DNA from: Gammaproteobacteria bacterium
Lineage (GTDB): Bacteria > Pseudomonadota > Gammaproteobacteria > UBA6429 > Thiohalophilaceae
Direction: 5' to 3'
Length of the DNA: 64,000 bases
Assembly (NCBI GenBank): GCA_023135195.1
Contig: JAGLTQ010000100.1
Location: 43,618 to 107,617 of the forward strand
How positions within the stretch are numbered: position 1 is the first letter of the stretch; every line of letters starts with the position of its first letter. This document shows positions 1-8,484 of the stretch, in pieces. The notes below the pieces were generated by a model. That model saw nothing but the letters and a program-made list of their open reading frames with translations, searched no databases and was not told the origin of the DNA. The translations under genes and the position numbers were made by a program.

Positions 1-2
1 GA

Positions 3-2891
3 ACAGTCGGACAGAAAATTGGGGATGTATATCTTGATTTAAATGAAACATCAAAAAGCTCTAATCTAGGTGCCCGGATACAGAGTGATTTAGAAAAAGC
101 ATCTTATCTTATTGTAATCTGTTCACCTGCAGCAGCCCGCTCCGAATGGATTGCCGAACAAATTATCGAGTTTAAACGACAAGGTAAAGAAAACAGAATT
201 CTCTCATTTATTATAGACGGCGAACCTAATGCTATAAATAAACCTGAATTAGGACTGGAAGAATGCTTTCCTGACGCATTAAAATATTGCATTGGTTCAG
301 ATGGGCAGTTAACAAATAAACGAACCGAACCCATTGCCGCCGATGCTAGACCAGGAAAAGATGGCAAAACGAATGCCTCCTTAAAAATATTAGCCGGTCT
401 CTTAGGTGTTAATTATAATGATTTACGACAAAGGGAAGTTATACGTAAACGTCGCAAACAGTTGTTAGCAACGACTACTGTAATTATTATTATAGGTGGA
501 TTATTTTCCTGGTGGCTAAAGGGATATCTGGAAACACTGGAAAAGCAACAGCTAGTCGATATTGCAGAAATAAAAAGAGACCTGGCAAGCGCACGAAAAG
601 CTATCTCATTAAAAAATTGGCCATTAGCCATTCGGTTATTAAAAAACACAGTGATAAGTAATGATGACTTAATAAATGATAAACAAAGACAAAGAATCGC
701 TGTTGACCTTCATTACGCCTTACAGAAAAATAAAAAAATAACAGTTCTAAAAAACCATACTTCAGCAATTGTATCAATGGATTTCAGTCCCAATGGCCTT
801 TTATTTGCCAGCTCTGATAAAGAAGGTAATATCATTATCTTCAATAGAAAAACGTGGATAGAAGTTGCTCGATTTAAAGATAAGAAGCCACGTAATATCT
901 GGTTCTCAAGTGATAGCAAACAACTTATTTCTCTAGCGAAAGAGTCATGGGGCGACAGTTATGTTAAAAGCTATAACACCAACTCTATGATTGAAAAAAC
1001 TATTTTTAGCATAGACGATAAAGTCAGAAATATAAATGCTAAGTACTGGAGTCATAATCGAGATTATATAATCGTTAAAGATTGGAATGACAACCTAATA
1101 CTGAAGAAACTTGAGAATGACAAGATTATTACTATCACAAATCCTGAAAAATTCTCGATAAGTCAGGTATTACTCGACCTTTCAAAAGAATCGATATTTA
1201 TTTTCGATGCAAAAAAAGGTTTGATAAAAAAAGAGCTGAAAACAGGAAAACTATTATTCAAGAATATTCAATGTAAACATACTTATAATTCCTTGCCGGT
1301 TTTTTCAGATAATTATTCTAAATTAGTCGTAAGAAGTGAACGTAATAAATTTATATTATGTGATTTAGGCAATAAAAACATAAATTTTACAATTAATACA
1401 CGATACAGAGATCAAGTTCAGTTTAATCCAAAAGGCGACAAAATATGGTTTAAACGTGGTCATTCTCAAATAACGTGGGATACACATACACATCTGTTTG
1501 ATAAAAGTATGGTTTTTCCAATAGTTGAACTATTAAATAATTCAATCGATACAAGCTTGAACAAACTTAAAACAAGCTATGAATCAATATGGATTAAATC
1601 AAAAGATAATGATGTGGCAGCTCTTACAAACAGTAGCGTAATAGAAATTATTGATATATCAGCTCCTCATTCAATAAGTACTAATAAATTACCTCCACTA
1701 AAAAGAGTTGAGGAAGGCGATCATGGATTTCATGCAGCGTACTTGAATACTATCCAGTCTAACAAACTCCAACTGTTAAATAAGTTTTTTACTGCACAAG
1801 GGGCTACCTTCAAGTTAGCCGATGGTAAAGTTTTAAAAATGCTTTCACCCTCTATTGGTGAAAAATATATAGTTAGAGTCGAAAAAAAGATTGGTTTATC
1901 TGAGTGGCCAGAATTAACCGTTTCTGAGTTTGATTCAGGAAAAACTATTTTTCATGTTGAAAAACTCACTACCTGGGCCTTTGATAAATCTCGTGCTCAC
2001 CTTATATTCATACAAAAAGGTGGTGAGCTGCAATCAATAGATTTTTCAAAAACATCCATAGAAATAAAACCAATTAATTTACCTGCAACGGAGGGCTTCT
2101 CACGGTTCTTCGGTGGAAATAATAAAGATTATTTTATACGAATATCGGCTGATTATAAAATAAACATTATTAAGCTAAAAACATTAGACGTTATGCCCCC
2201 TATTCAACTTGACATTCCATCTGAAGAAAAAAAGTGGGGGAGTCCTGTTTATGGAACCATAAAAGCAATATTTGATAATCGTTTTTTATTAATAAAAAGT
2301 AATAATCAGCTCTCTGTAATAAATTTAGAAAACCGATTACCACCGAAAATAATAGAAAGAACTCAGGGTGCCTCGCTATATAAAGCGATTCAATTTCCAC
2401 GCATTCTAATTCAGCAAGCTAACAATAATGTACAAGAAATTGATGTGACAGAAGAAACACCAAGACATACATATTCATCATTACCACTATTTTTTAATGG
2501 TGTGGCAACTTCGCTTTCTGATAATTATTTAATTTTATATGATTATAATGATATTTACTGGATTAACAGAAGAAAGGAAACCACCACAAAATTACGCTGT
2601 GCAGACGAAAATGCAGAACATTATAAGTTTGATAAAAATAATAATATATTAATAGTCGCATCATCAAAAAACATTTGTGTATTAGACTCAGAGTCTTTAT
2701 TGCCCGTTTCCCATCAATCTTTACCCAGCAAAATAATGAGCATTTTTCTTCAACAGAAAGACAGCTTTTCTGTTCTCCTTGAATCTGGTAACCAATTATT
2801 ATTCAAAATCAACTTATCTTTACCTGTCTTACTTAAAAATGCAGATAATGAACTTGCCTTTATCTATGAAAGAAAATTAAAAAAATTATAA
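3..2891 (+). CDS. TIR domain / transmembrane / beta-propeller protein, 5'-truncated
   Basis: The frame is open from base 3, so the true start lies outside the window; 962 residues are visible (numbered from base 3). Residues 1-130 are the C-terminal two thirds of a TIR domain, recognisable by LIVICSPAAARSEW and the later ADARPGKDGK segment. A basic stretch (RKRRKQ) leads into one membrane helix at about 153-172. A charged helical spacer and a TPR-like helix pair follow, then a long divergent WD40-like propeller whose first repeat (HTSAIVSMDFSPNG) is near 250. At the position of the catalytic glutamate of NAD-cleaving TIRs (W+4) this protein has glutamine (Q53). The propeller contains only four cysteines, in two local pairs (C424/C453 and C866/C892). 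It is paralogous to the next gene, which starts 3 bases downstream, so the two are almost certainly co-transcribed. Biological role unknown. Confidence 0.85.
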   Translation, partial: TVGQKIGDVYLDLNETSKSSNLGARIQSDLEKASYLIVICSPAAARSEWIAEQIIEFKRQGKENRILSFIIDGEPNAINKPELGLEECFPDALKYCIGSDGQLTNKRTEPIAADARPGKDGKTNASLKILAGLLGVNYNDLRQREVIRKRRKQLLATTTVIIIIGGLFSWWLKGYLETLEKQQLVDIAEIKRDLASARKAISLKNWPLAIRLLKNTVISNDDLINDKQRQRIAVDLHYALQKNKKITVLKNHTSAIVSMDFSPNGLLFASSDKEGNIIIFNRKTWIEVARFKDKKPRNIWFSSDSKQLISLAKESWGDSYVKSYNTNSMIEKTIFSIDDKVRNINAKYWSHNRDYIIVKDWNDNLILKKLENDKIITITNPEKFSISQVLLDLSKESIFIFDAKKGLIKKELKTGKLLFKNIQCKHTYNSLPVFSDNYSKLVVRSERNKFILCDLGNKNINFTINTRYRDQVQFNPKGDKIWFKRGHSQITWDTHTHLFDKSMVFPIVELLNNSIDTSLNKLKTSYESIWIKSKDNDVAALTNSSVIEIIDISAPHSISTNKLPPLKRVEEGDHGFHAAYLNTIQSNKLQLLNKFFTAQGATFKLADGKVLKMLSPSIGEKYIVRVEKKIGLSEWPELTVSEFDSGKTIFHVEKLTTWAFDKSRAHLIFIQKGGELQSIDFSKTSIEIKPINLPATEGFSRFFGGNNKDYFIRISADYKINIIKLKTLDVMPPIQLDIPSEEKKWGSPVYGTIKAIFDNRFLLIKSNNQLSVINLENRLPPKIIERTQGASLYKAIQFPRILIQQANNNVQEIDVTEETPRHTYSSLPLFFNGVATSLSDNYLILYDYNDIYWINRRKETTTKLRCADENAEHYKFDKNNNILIVASSKNICVLDSESLLPVSHQSLPSKIMSIFLQQKDSFSVLLESGNQLLFKINLSLPVLLKNADNELAFIYERKLKKL

Positions 2892-2894
2892 ATT

Positions 2895-5800
2895 ATGCAT
2901 CAACTTAAATATAAAGCTTTTATTAGTTACAGCCATCAGGATTCTACGTTCGGTGATTGGTTGCACAAACAATTAGAAACGTTTGTGATACCAGGAAGTT
3001 ATGTTGGTAAACAAGGAAGAATAGGTAAAATAAGTAATAAGCTGTTCCCTATCTTTCGAGACAGAGAAGAATTACCAACGGCAACAGACCTTGGTGAAGT
3101 TATCGATAATGCTATCGAAGAATCTGCGAGTCTTATTGTAATATGCTCACCTCGGTCTGCAAAAAGTCTCTGGGTAGACCAGGAAATTATTAATTATACA
3201 AAGATACACGGTAGTAATAATATCGTTGCTTTAATTGTTGATGGGGACTTTGATTCAGAAAAACCCTACTTGAGTAATGCCCTTCCTGATTCACTATTAC
3301 GTTTGTCAGAAAACACAGAGTATGGTGGAACAAATTCCAAGGTAAAATTGATAGATGCTCGTTCCGATACCAGCTCAAAAAATAAAGCTTTTTTAAAGCT
3401 AATCAGCTTTTTATTGAACATTACTGATAAGCAACTCCAGAAAAAAGTTCAGCGTAGAAAATATATTACAAGTAGTATTGTTGCAGCATTAATTATAGCC
3501 ATAAGTGCTTTTGCATTATTTATTCAAAACACAGCAAAGCAGGAACAAAAAGAAAAAGAAATAGCTTTAGTTCAGACAAAAAATAATAAAAAGATAGCAA
3601 CTATACATTCAAAGATAAATCAAGGTCGATATGACCAGGCATTAAAAATTGGCCAGTCAATTTTAGAGCAAGATATTATGGGGTTATCTGCTAAATTGAA
3701 TGAGAAATTAATGCTTCCACTGCATAACTCCTTCCTAAATAACAGAATAATTACTCGACTATCAACACATACGTCAGAAATAGAAAATCTGGAAATAAGC
3801 CCAGATGGTTCACGTTTATTATCTACTGATCTAGGTGGTAATACTCGGCTTTGGAATACAAATAACTGGAATGAAGTAGCACATTGGAAATCTTTATCAG
3901 GCGCAAGGGTGAAAGCATGGTTTAACAGCAATAGTAACCAAGTTATCATTTACAGTGGAGCATTTCAAAGTAACTTTAAGGTCAACACCTATAGTGCCAT
4001 TAATGGTAAACCTTTAACTTCTGGTTTAAATATAGCCAAATCAGGTGCTTTAAATATTCCTTTTTGGAAGTACAATCCGGATTATATTATTAGTCGCCGT
4101 TATGAGATAGTGGGAAAAAATGGACAACAAAAAGAAATTGGCTATCTCAGCTTTTATGACCTGGATCTTAACCTTATCAAAGAACTAAAAACCCCGTCAT
4201 GTGGTGAATATTATTATTTACAGTTAGCAATTGTTTTGGAGAAACCAACACGTTTTTTGATTGCTGATAAAGAATGTGGAGGCAATATCTATCATTCACA
4301 AGAAAACATAAAGCCTTTCTTTGATAAAAATCTACGCCATTCTAAAGTTATAACCAGTAAGATATTACATTGGAACAAAAATAATCAACAACTTGTTACC
4401 AAATCAAGTAAGGACGAGTATCACCTATGGTCTCTATCTGAACAAAAAAAGTTACTATCTTTTAAAACCCCACATCTTATAGGTTTAGAAATAAATGCAG
4501 ATGAAAAATCAGTAGTCACGTATAGTTGCGATGAAAAATTATTTGCATGTGACGTAAAAATCAGACTCATATCTAAAAACAGTAATAAAGTACTTACAAA
4601 TAATCTTAGCCCAAGATATCACCGTTCACGTAAAAATATAAATATAACCGATGGTAGTTGGTTAGAGATTAGTAATAATTATGTACAAAGAATTTACCCT
4701 AGCTTAGGTATTAAAACTCAACTTACCAGTACTAAAAATAATTGGGAAAAAGATAGTGGCAAAATCGAACCTGATAATAAATGGATAGCTGTTGCTGATG
4801 GTTTAAATATTTCAATTATTGATATTAGAAATAGCTGGTTGTCACATGAAAAGGTTAGTGTGGAACCAGACACATATACATTCACCCCATCAAAAAAATA
4901 TTTCTTAACTACAACAGAAACAGAAGAAGCATTTTTGTCTACTTCTGATTTTTCACAGCATGGTAAACCAATAAAACTGGAATATTCGACGAAGGATAGA
5001 TTTAATTGGTCAAAAGATGAAAATACTCTCTTAATATCATCGTTACCAGTACACCATACTGAACCTGCTGGTTATGCATTATGGGTAGACTTCAAAAAAC
5101 ACCGTTTAATCAAACGAATTAACCATGTTTATGCCAGCTGGATGAATCGAACAGGAAATAAACTTAAACTTTTCAATGATGATGGAAATATTGTCAGCTT
5201 AGATATAAAGAGCCCTCGCTCTGAAAAAGTTTTTGTGAAGCTCGATAATATAAATAGCAGGCAAGCCATGTTTTCACATGATGGGAAAATATTAGCCGCT
5301 ATTGACAATAAAACATACACATTAAAATTAATTAATACATCTTCAGGCAAGTTAATTTTAGACAAAGAAGTTTTTAATAATGATGAAATGAAATATAGTA
5401 AAATATATTTCACACCATATGATGACAAATTGATAATTCAACCTAATGATAAACCACTTATTATATTAGACACTACTAATCTACAACAAGTTGTAAAGTT
5501 ACATAATTTACAGGGATTATACTTAAATAAAATAATATCCAATGATTACCTTTTACTACAAGGTAATGGATTGACTCAATTACGCTCTATATCTGATAAA
5601 GATATAAAAATAGACCTAAGCAAATATACTAATAACTCTATATCTGCTACAACTACGTATTCAAATAAAAATAAACTATTAATCGAAACATATGAACCAA
5701 ATTTTATATTGGTTGACTTAAAAGGAATAAAAACACCGGAGTTATTAACTTGTGATGGGGTAAAACCTTCCAAGATGATTATTAACTGGGAAAAGAATAT

Positions 5801-6038
5801 TTTAGTTTCAATTGTCAATAAAGATCTATGTATATCAACTTTAGACACACGTCAGACCATTTACAGAACACCTCTAGCAACTAATTTTGTTTATGCTATG
5901 AATTATCTTGCAAAAACCAACCAGGTAGTTATTGTTTATCGACATGGCATTAAGGTTGTATATCAACTTCAGCAAAATAACATCACAAAATTAATTGACA
6001 GTATAAAAAATATGGTGAAATATATACCCAACAATTAA
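2895..6038 (+). CDS. TIR domain / transmembrane / beta-propeller protein
   Basis: 1047 residues. The TIR domain (about 5-155) begins with FISYSHQD (9-16), has the FRDREELP loop (54-61) and ends its conserved core with SLWVDQEI, where E97 sits four residues after W93 as in NAD-cleaving TIR domains. After a basic segment (QRRK) comes one membrane helix at about 190-210, a lysine/glutamate-rich helix, a TPR-like helix pair (240-280) and a WD40-like propeller to the C-terminus. Topology by the positive-inside rule is N-terminus in, propeller out. The six cysteines beyond the membrane helix fall in three local pairs (436/461, 545/552, 953/979). It follows its paralogue by 3 bases and precedes a cyclic-nucleotide-binding protein by about 50 bases. 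I infer a membrane sensor with a cytoplasmic NADase or scaffold; ligand and output are unknown. Confidence 0.9.
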   Translation: MHQLKYKAFISYSHQDSTFGDWLHKQLETFVIPGSYVGKQGRIGKISNKLFPIFRDREELPTATDLGEVIDNAIEESASLIVICSPRSAKSLWVDQEIINYTKIHGSNNIVALIVDGDFDSEKPYLSNALPDSLLRLSENTEYGGTNSKVKLIDARSDTSSKNKAFLKLISFLLNITDKQLQKKVQRRKYITSSIVAALIIAISAFALFIQNTAKQEQKEKEIALVQTKNNKKIATIHSKINQGRYDQALKIGQSILEQDIMGLSAKLNEKLMLPLHNSFLNNRIITRLSTHTSEIENLEISPDGSRLLSTDLGGNTRLWNTNNWNEVAHWKSLSGARVKAWFNSNSNQVIIYSGAFQSNFKVNTYSAINGKPLTSGLNIAKSGALNIPFWKYNPDYIISRRYEIVGKNGQQKEIGYLSFYDLDLNLIKELKTPSCGEYYYLQLAIVLEKPTRFLIADKECGGNIYHSQENIKPFFDKNLRHSKVITSKILHWNKNNQQLVTKSSKDEYHLWSLSEQKKLLSFKTPHLIGLEINADEKSVVTYSCDEKLFACDVKIRLISKNSNKVLTNNLSPRYHRSRKNINITDGSWLEISNNYVQRIYPSLGIKTQLTSTKNNWEKDSGKIEPDNKWIAVADGLNISIIDIRNSWLSHEKVSVEPDTYTFTPSKKYFLTTTETEEAFLSTSDFSQHGKPIKLEYSTKDRFNWSKDENTLLISSLPVHHTEPAGYALWVDFKKHRLIKRINHVYASWMNRTGNKLKLFNDDGNIVSLDIKSPRSEKVFVKLDNINSRQAMFSHDGKILAAIDNKTYTLKLINTSSGKLILDKEVFNNDEMKYSKIYFTPYDDKLIIQPNDKPLIILDTTNLQQVVKLHNLQGLYLNKIISNDYLLLQGNGLTQLRSISDKDIKIDLSKYTNNSISATTTYSNKNKLLIETYEPNFILVDLKGIKTPELLTCDGVKPSKMIINWEKNILVSIVNKDLCISTLDTRQTIYRTPLATNFVYAMNYLAKTNQVVIVYRHGIKVVYQLQQNNITKLIDSIKNMVKYIPNN

Positions 6039-6090
6039 GGTATTTACAGTAATTATTCATACTAAAATCACCCTGAGGAAAATATTGGAT

Positions 6091-7113
6091 ATGAAAAATA
6101 CAGCATCATTCTTTGAAAAATTAACCGATTCTGAGATCAACCAAATCAGAGATCAGGCAGAAATTAAAGAATATAAAAAGGATGATACCGTATTTTCAAA
6201 GGATGATGAAGGGGATTCGTTTTATGTCGTTGAAAAAGGATGTGTTTCAATCTTTATTGACGATTCTGATTCTAAAAAAATACTCAATACTCATTCTAAA
6301 GGTGGATATTTTGGCGAAATGGGGATTGTTAATAATGACAAAAGATCTGCTTCTGCTGAAGTCAGTGAAGAATCAACATTACTCTGCATTAATAAAGCGA
6401 CCTTTCTGAATATTACCAATAACCACCCTTCCCTCGCAGAAAAAATCAACCAGGTACTTCCTCAAAGAAATGAAGAGCTCATATTAAGAGAGACTTTAAT
6501 TAATACTATAGGTTCCGATAGTAAAAAGCTTTATGTCAGCATTAAGGGCGATCCATCACTTCGAGAAACCGCTTTATTTCGTGAGCGATATGAAAGTCCT
6601 GTAGATAAAATAATTGATAAGTTAAAAGTAAGTCTTGAAGATCTTTTATTAAATCGATGCGTATATCAACTAAATATCAACTTTAACAGTGGTGAAATAC
6701 ATTTATATACCGTTTTTGACCCATTCAGGGAAAAAATTTATATCGCCGAAACGTTGATTGAACAGGCATATATAAATCGTCATTTTATTGAAATGCCTTA
6801 CGATGAAAAAACATTAATGATCAAAAGCATCTATGGTTTTATTGCAGAACAACCTCAATATAAAAAACTGCCCGATCAATGGCGAAATATTTTTAACAAA
6901 ACATCTAAAATATGGGAACCACTGCAAAAAGATGAAATCAGTAAAGTGATGAATAAACTTAGTGAATTAAGAAGTGTGCCGAATTTTTATTTACGCAGCT
7001 TTAGTATAAACACAATCCAGGATGCTATTCGCCTTCAATTCAATTGTGATGGGACACATATAGTTAATTCAGGTGACTATGAAAACTTTCTTGATGAGAA
7101 TTTTTCTCTATAA
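6091..7113 (+). CDS. cyclic nucleotide-binding domain protein with unknown C-terminal domain
   Basis: 340 residues from the ATG at 6091. A TTG at 6085 is also possible: it lies 6 bases after GAGG (6075-6078), whereas the ATG is 12 bases away. Residues 10-130 form a CRP/PKA-type cyclic nucleotide-binding domain; its phosphate-binding cassette FGEMGIVNNDKRSASA keeps the ribose-binding glutamate (E76) and phosphate-binding arginine (R85), so ligand binding is plausible. Residues 140-340 (starting near SIKGDPSLRE, including TVFDPF and IKSIYGFI) match no family I recognise. They contain no helix-turn-helix, nuclease motif or membrane segment that I can see. The gene is third in line after two TIR-propeller genes, which suggests it reads or relays a nucleotide signal connected with them. 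That link is inference. Confidence 0.85.
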   Translation: MKNTASFFEKLTDSEINQIRDQAEIKEYKKDDTVFSKDDEGDSFYVVEKGCVSIFIDDSDSKKILNTHSKGGYFGEMGIVNNDKRSASAEVSEESTLLCINKATFLNITNNHPSLAEKINQVLPQRNEELILRETLINTIGSDSKKLYVSIKGDPSLRETALFRERYESPVDKIIDKLKVSLEDLLLNRCVYQLNINFNSGEIHLYTVFDPFREKIYIAETLIEQAYINRHFIEMPYDEKTLMIKSIYGFIAEQPQYKKLPDQWRNIFNKTSKIWEPLQKDEISKVMNKLSELRSVPNFYLRSFSINTIQDAIRLQFNCDGTHIVNSGDYENFLDENFSL

Positions 7114-7179
7114 TCCATTACACTGAAATTATATTATAATGATGCTATTCAGAAAGGATTATCAGGAAGTATTACACAC

Positions 7180-7211
7180 ACAAAGCACCTGAACTTATCC
7201 AGATGCTTTGT
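7180..7211. other. hairpin at the edge of the TIR island
   Basis: Inverted repeat ACAAAGCA / TGCTTTGT (8 bp, perfect), extended inward by CTG/CAG after one mismatch, with an 8-base loop. It lies in the 183-bp gap between the converging cyclic-nucleotide-binding gene and the Trm112 gene. No T-run follows on either strand, so it is not a standard intrinsic terminator. It could be a weak terminator or a repeat remnant. A frame without start codon (about 7148-7304) crosses it and may be gene debris. Confidence 0.4.
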
Positions 7212-7296
7212 AAATATGGTGTTATACCCGAGATTACGCGTCTTCATAAAATGAAACATAATACTCATTTATTAGAAATAACAACGTCTTTATCTA

Positions 7297-7479
7297 TTAT
7301 TTAATTTCTTCATCTGCAGGCATTTGGCGAGCTTCTTCTTCAAGCATAACGGGAATATCTTCTCGAATGGGGTATGCAAGCCTGTCCGCTTTACAAACAA
7401 GTTCATTTTTCTTTTTTAAGTAGACTAACGGTCCTTTACAGACAGGACAGGCCAGAATATCAAGTAGTTTTTTGTCCAT
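7297..7479 (-). CDS. ycaR: Trm112 family protein (YcaR-like)
   Basis: 60 residues from the ATG at 7479; the frame extends further upstream but [16 protein letters not shown] is the family's usual N-terminus. The short zinc-ribbon-like fold carries the pair CPVC (residues 11-14) and a later single Cys in ELVCK, with the typical DIPVML ending of the core. Bacterial members are small proteins of uncertain role encoded between lpxK and kdsB; eukaryotic Trm112 activates methyltransferases. The start overlaps the end of lpxK by 20 bases, so translation is probably coupled. kdsB, the usual next gene, is absent and the TIR island lies there instead. Confidence 0.9.
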   Translation of the reverse strand: MDKKLLDILACPVCKGPLVYLKKKNELVCKADRLAYPIREDIPVMLEEEARQMPADEEIK

Positions 7480-8458
7480 TGATTCTCTCAAGCATAACAA
7501 GTAATTGTTCAGTGAATTGATTGTCTAGTATCGCCTGAATAGGCTGATACCATACATTATGTAAATAAAAACGTTGGCATTTTACTGCATCTTTTTCAGT
7601 GATCACAATAGGTTGTATTTCACCAAAGTCTAAATCGGTTTTCTTAAATGGATAATGATCTGGAAATGAATGCTCAATAATATCTAACCCACTCTTTTTA
7701 AGCTGTTCAAAAAAACGTTGCGGATTTCCGATGCCTGCTATTGCATGAACAGTTTGATTTTTAAGTGATGATAAATCAAGTGTTACCGCGGGATCATCTG
7801 CCCGACGAAGCTTTTCCGCCTTATAGGTCATAGCGAATTCTTCTGGCCCTGCTATACCGTTTGTTATTTTAAAATTAACTTTTTCTAAACGTTTTATAGG
7901 TTCACGCAATGGACCTGCCGGTAAACATTTCTCATTACCATAGCGTCTTATGCCATCTATAACAGCTATTTCAATATCACGCCCAAGAGCATAGTGTTGT
8001 AAGCCATCATCACTTATTATTACATTACAGTCGGTGTATTTAAGTAATGCTTTAGCCGAGGCAACACGGTCAGGCCCAACAGCCATTGGACAGCGTGTAC
8101 GACGCGCAATAAGTATTGCTTCATCTCCTACCATGGTTGGATCGCCATCCCAACGCACTTGTTGTGGCCATGTACGTGCTTTGCCACCGTAACCACGACT
8201 TATAATGCCTGGTCGATAACCGTATTTTTTTAATAAATTAGCAAGTTCAATAACCAGTGGCGTTTTACCCGTACCACCGACGGTTAGATTCCCTACTACA
8301 ATAACGGGCACATCAAGCTGTGATGTACGAAATATTTTCAGCCGGTAGAACAACCGTCTAATATAGACCAATATACAAAACAACCACGATAAGGGTTGTA
8401 AAAGCGACGTTAAACTACTTTTGTTATACCATGATTTTTGTATTTTTTTTATCAGCAT
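7460..8458 (-). CDS. lpxK: tetraacyldisaccharide 4'-kinase LpxK
   Basis: 332 residues, the usual length. LpxK phosphorylates the 4' position of the lipid A disaccharide on the cytoplasmic side of the inner membrane. An N-terminal hydrophobic anchor (about 20-38) is followed by the P-loop GGTGKTP within [19 protein letters not shown], then SRGYGG, the DEA of VGDEAILIA, and SDDGLQHY. All are hallmarks of the family. It lies 26 bases downstream of msbA and overlaps the Trm112 gene, forming one lipid A biogenesis operon with exbB-exbD-msbA. Confidence 0.97.
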   Translation of the reverse strand: MLIKKIQKSWYNKSSLTSLLQPLSWLFCILVYIRRLFYRLKIFRTSQLDVPVIVVGNLTVGGTGKTPLVIELANLLKKYGYRPGIISRGYGGKARTWPQQVRWDGDPTMVGDEAILIARRTRCPMAVGPDRVASAKALLKYTDCNVIISDDGLQHYALGRDIEIAVIDGIRRYGNEKCLPAGPLREPIKRLEKVNFKITNGIAGPEEFAMTYKAEKLRRADDPAVTLDLSSLKNQTVHAIAGIGNPQRFFEQLKKSGLDIIEHSFPDHYPFKKTDLDFGEIQPIVITEKDAVKCQRFYLHNVWYQPIQAILDNQFTEQLLVMLERINGQKTT

Positions 8459-8484
8459 AATTTTTTAATAAATCTAAAACAGGA

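Noticed and set aside
104..367. Open frame on the minus strand opposite the first TIR domain
   Set aside because: The plus-strand frame encodes a recognisable TIR domain over the same bases; the antisense frame has no family resemblance.
7148..7304. Short frame (…KAPELIQMLCKYG…) at the island junction
   Set aside because: No start codon, no ribosome site and it crosses a hairpin; may be debris but cannot be called a gene.
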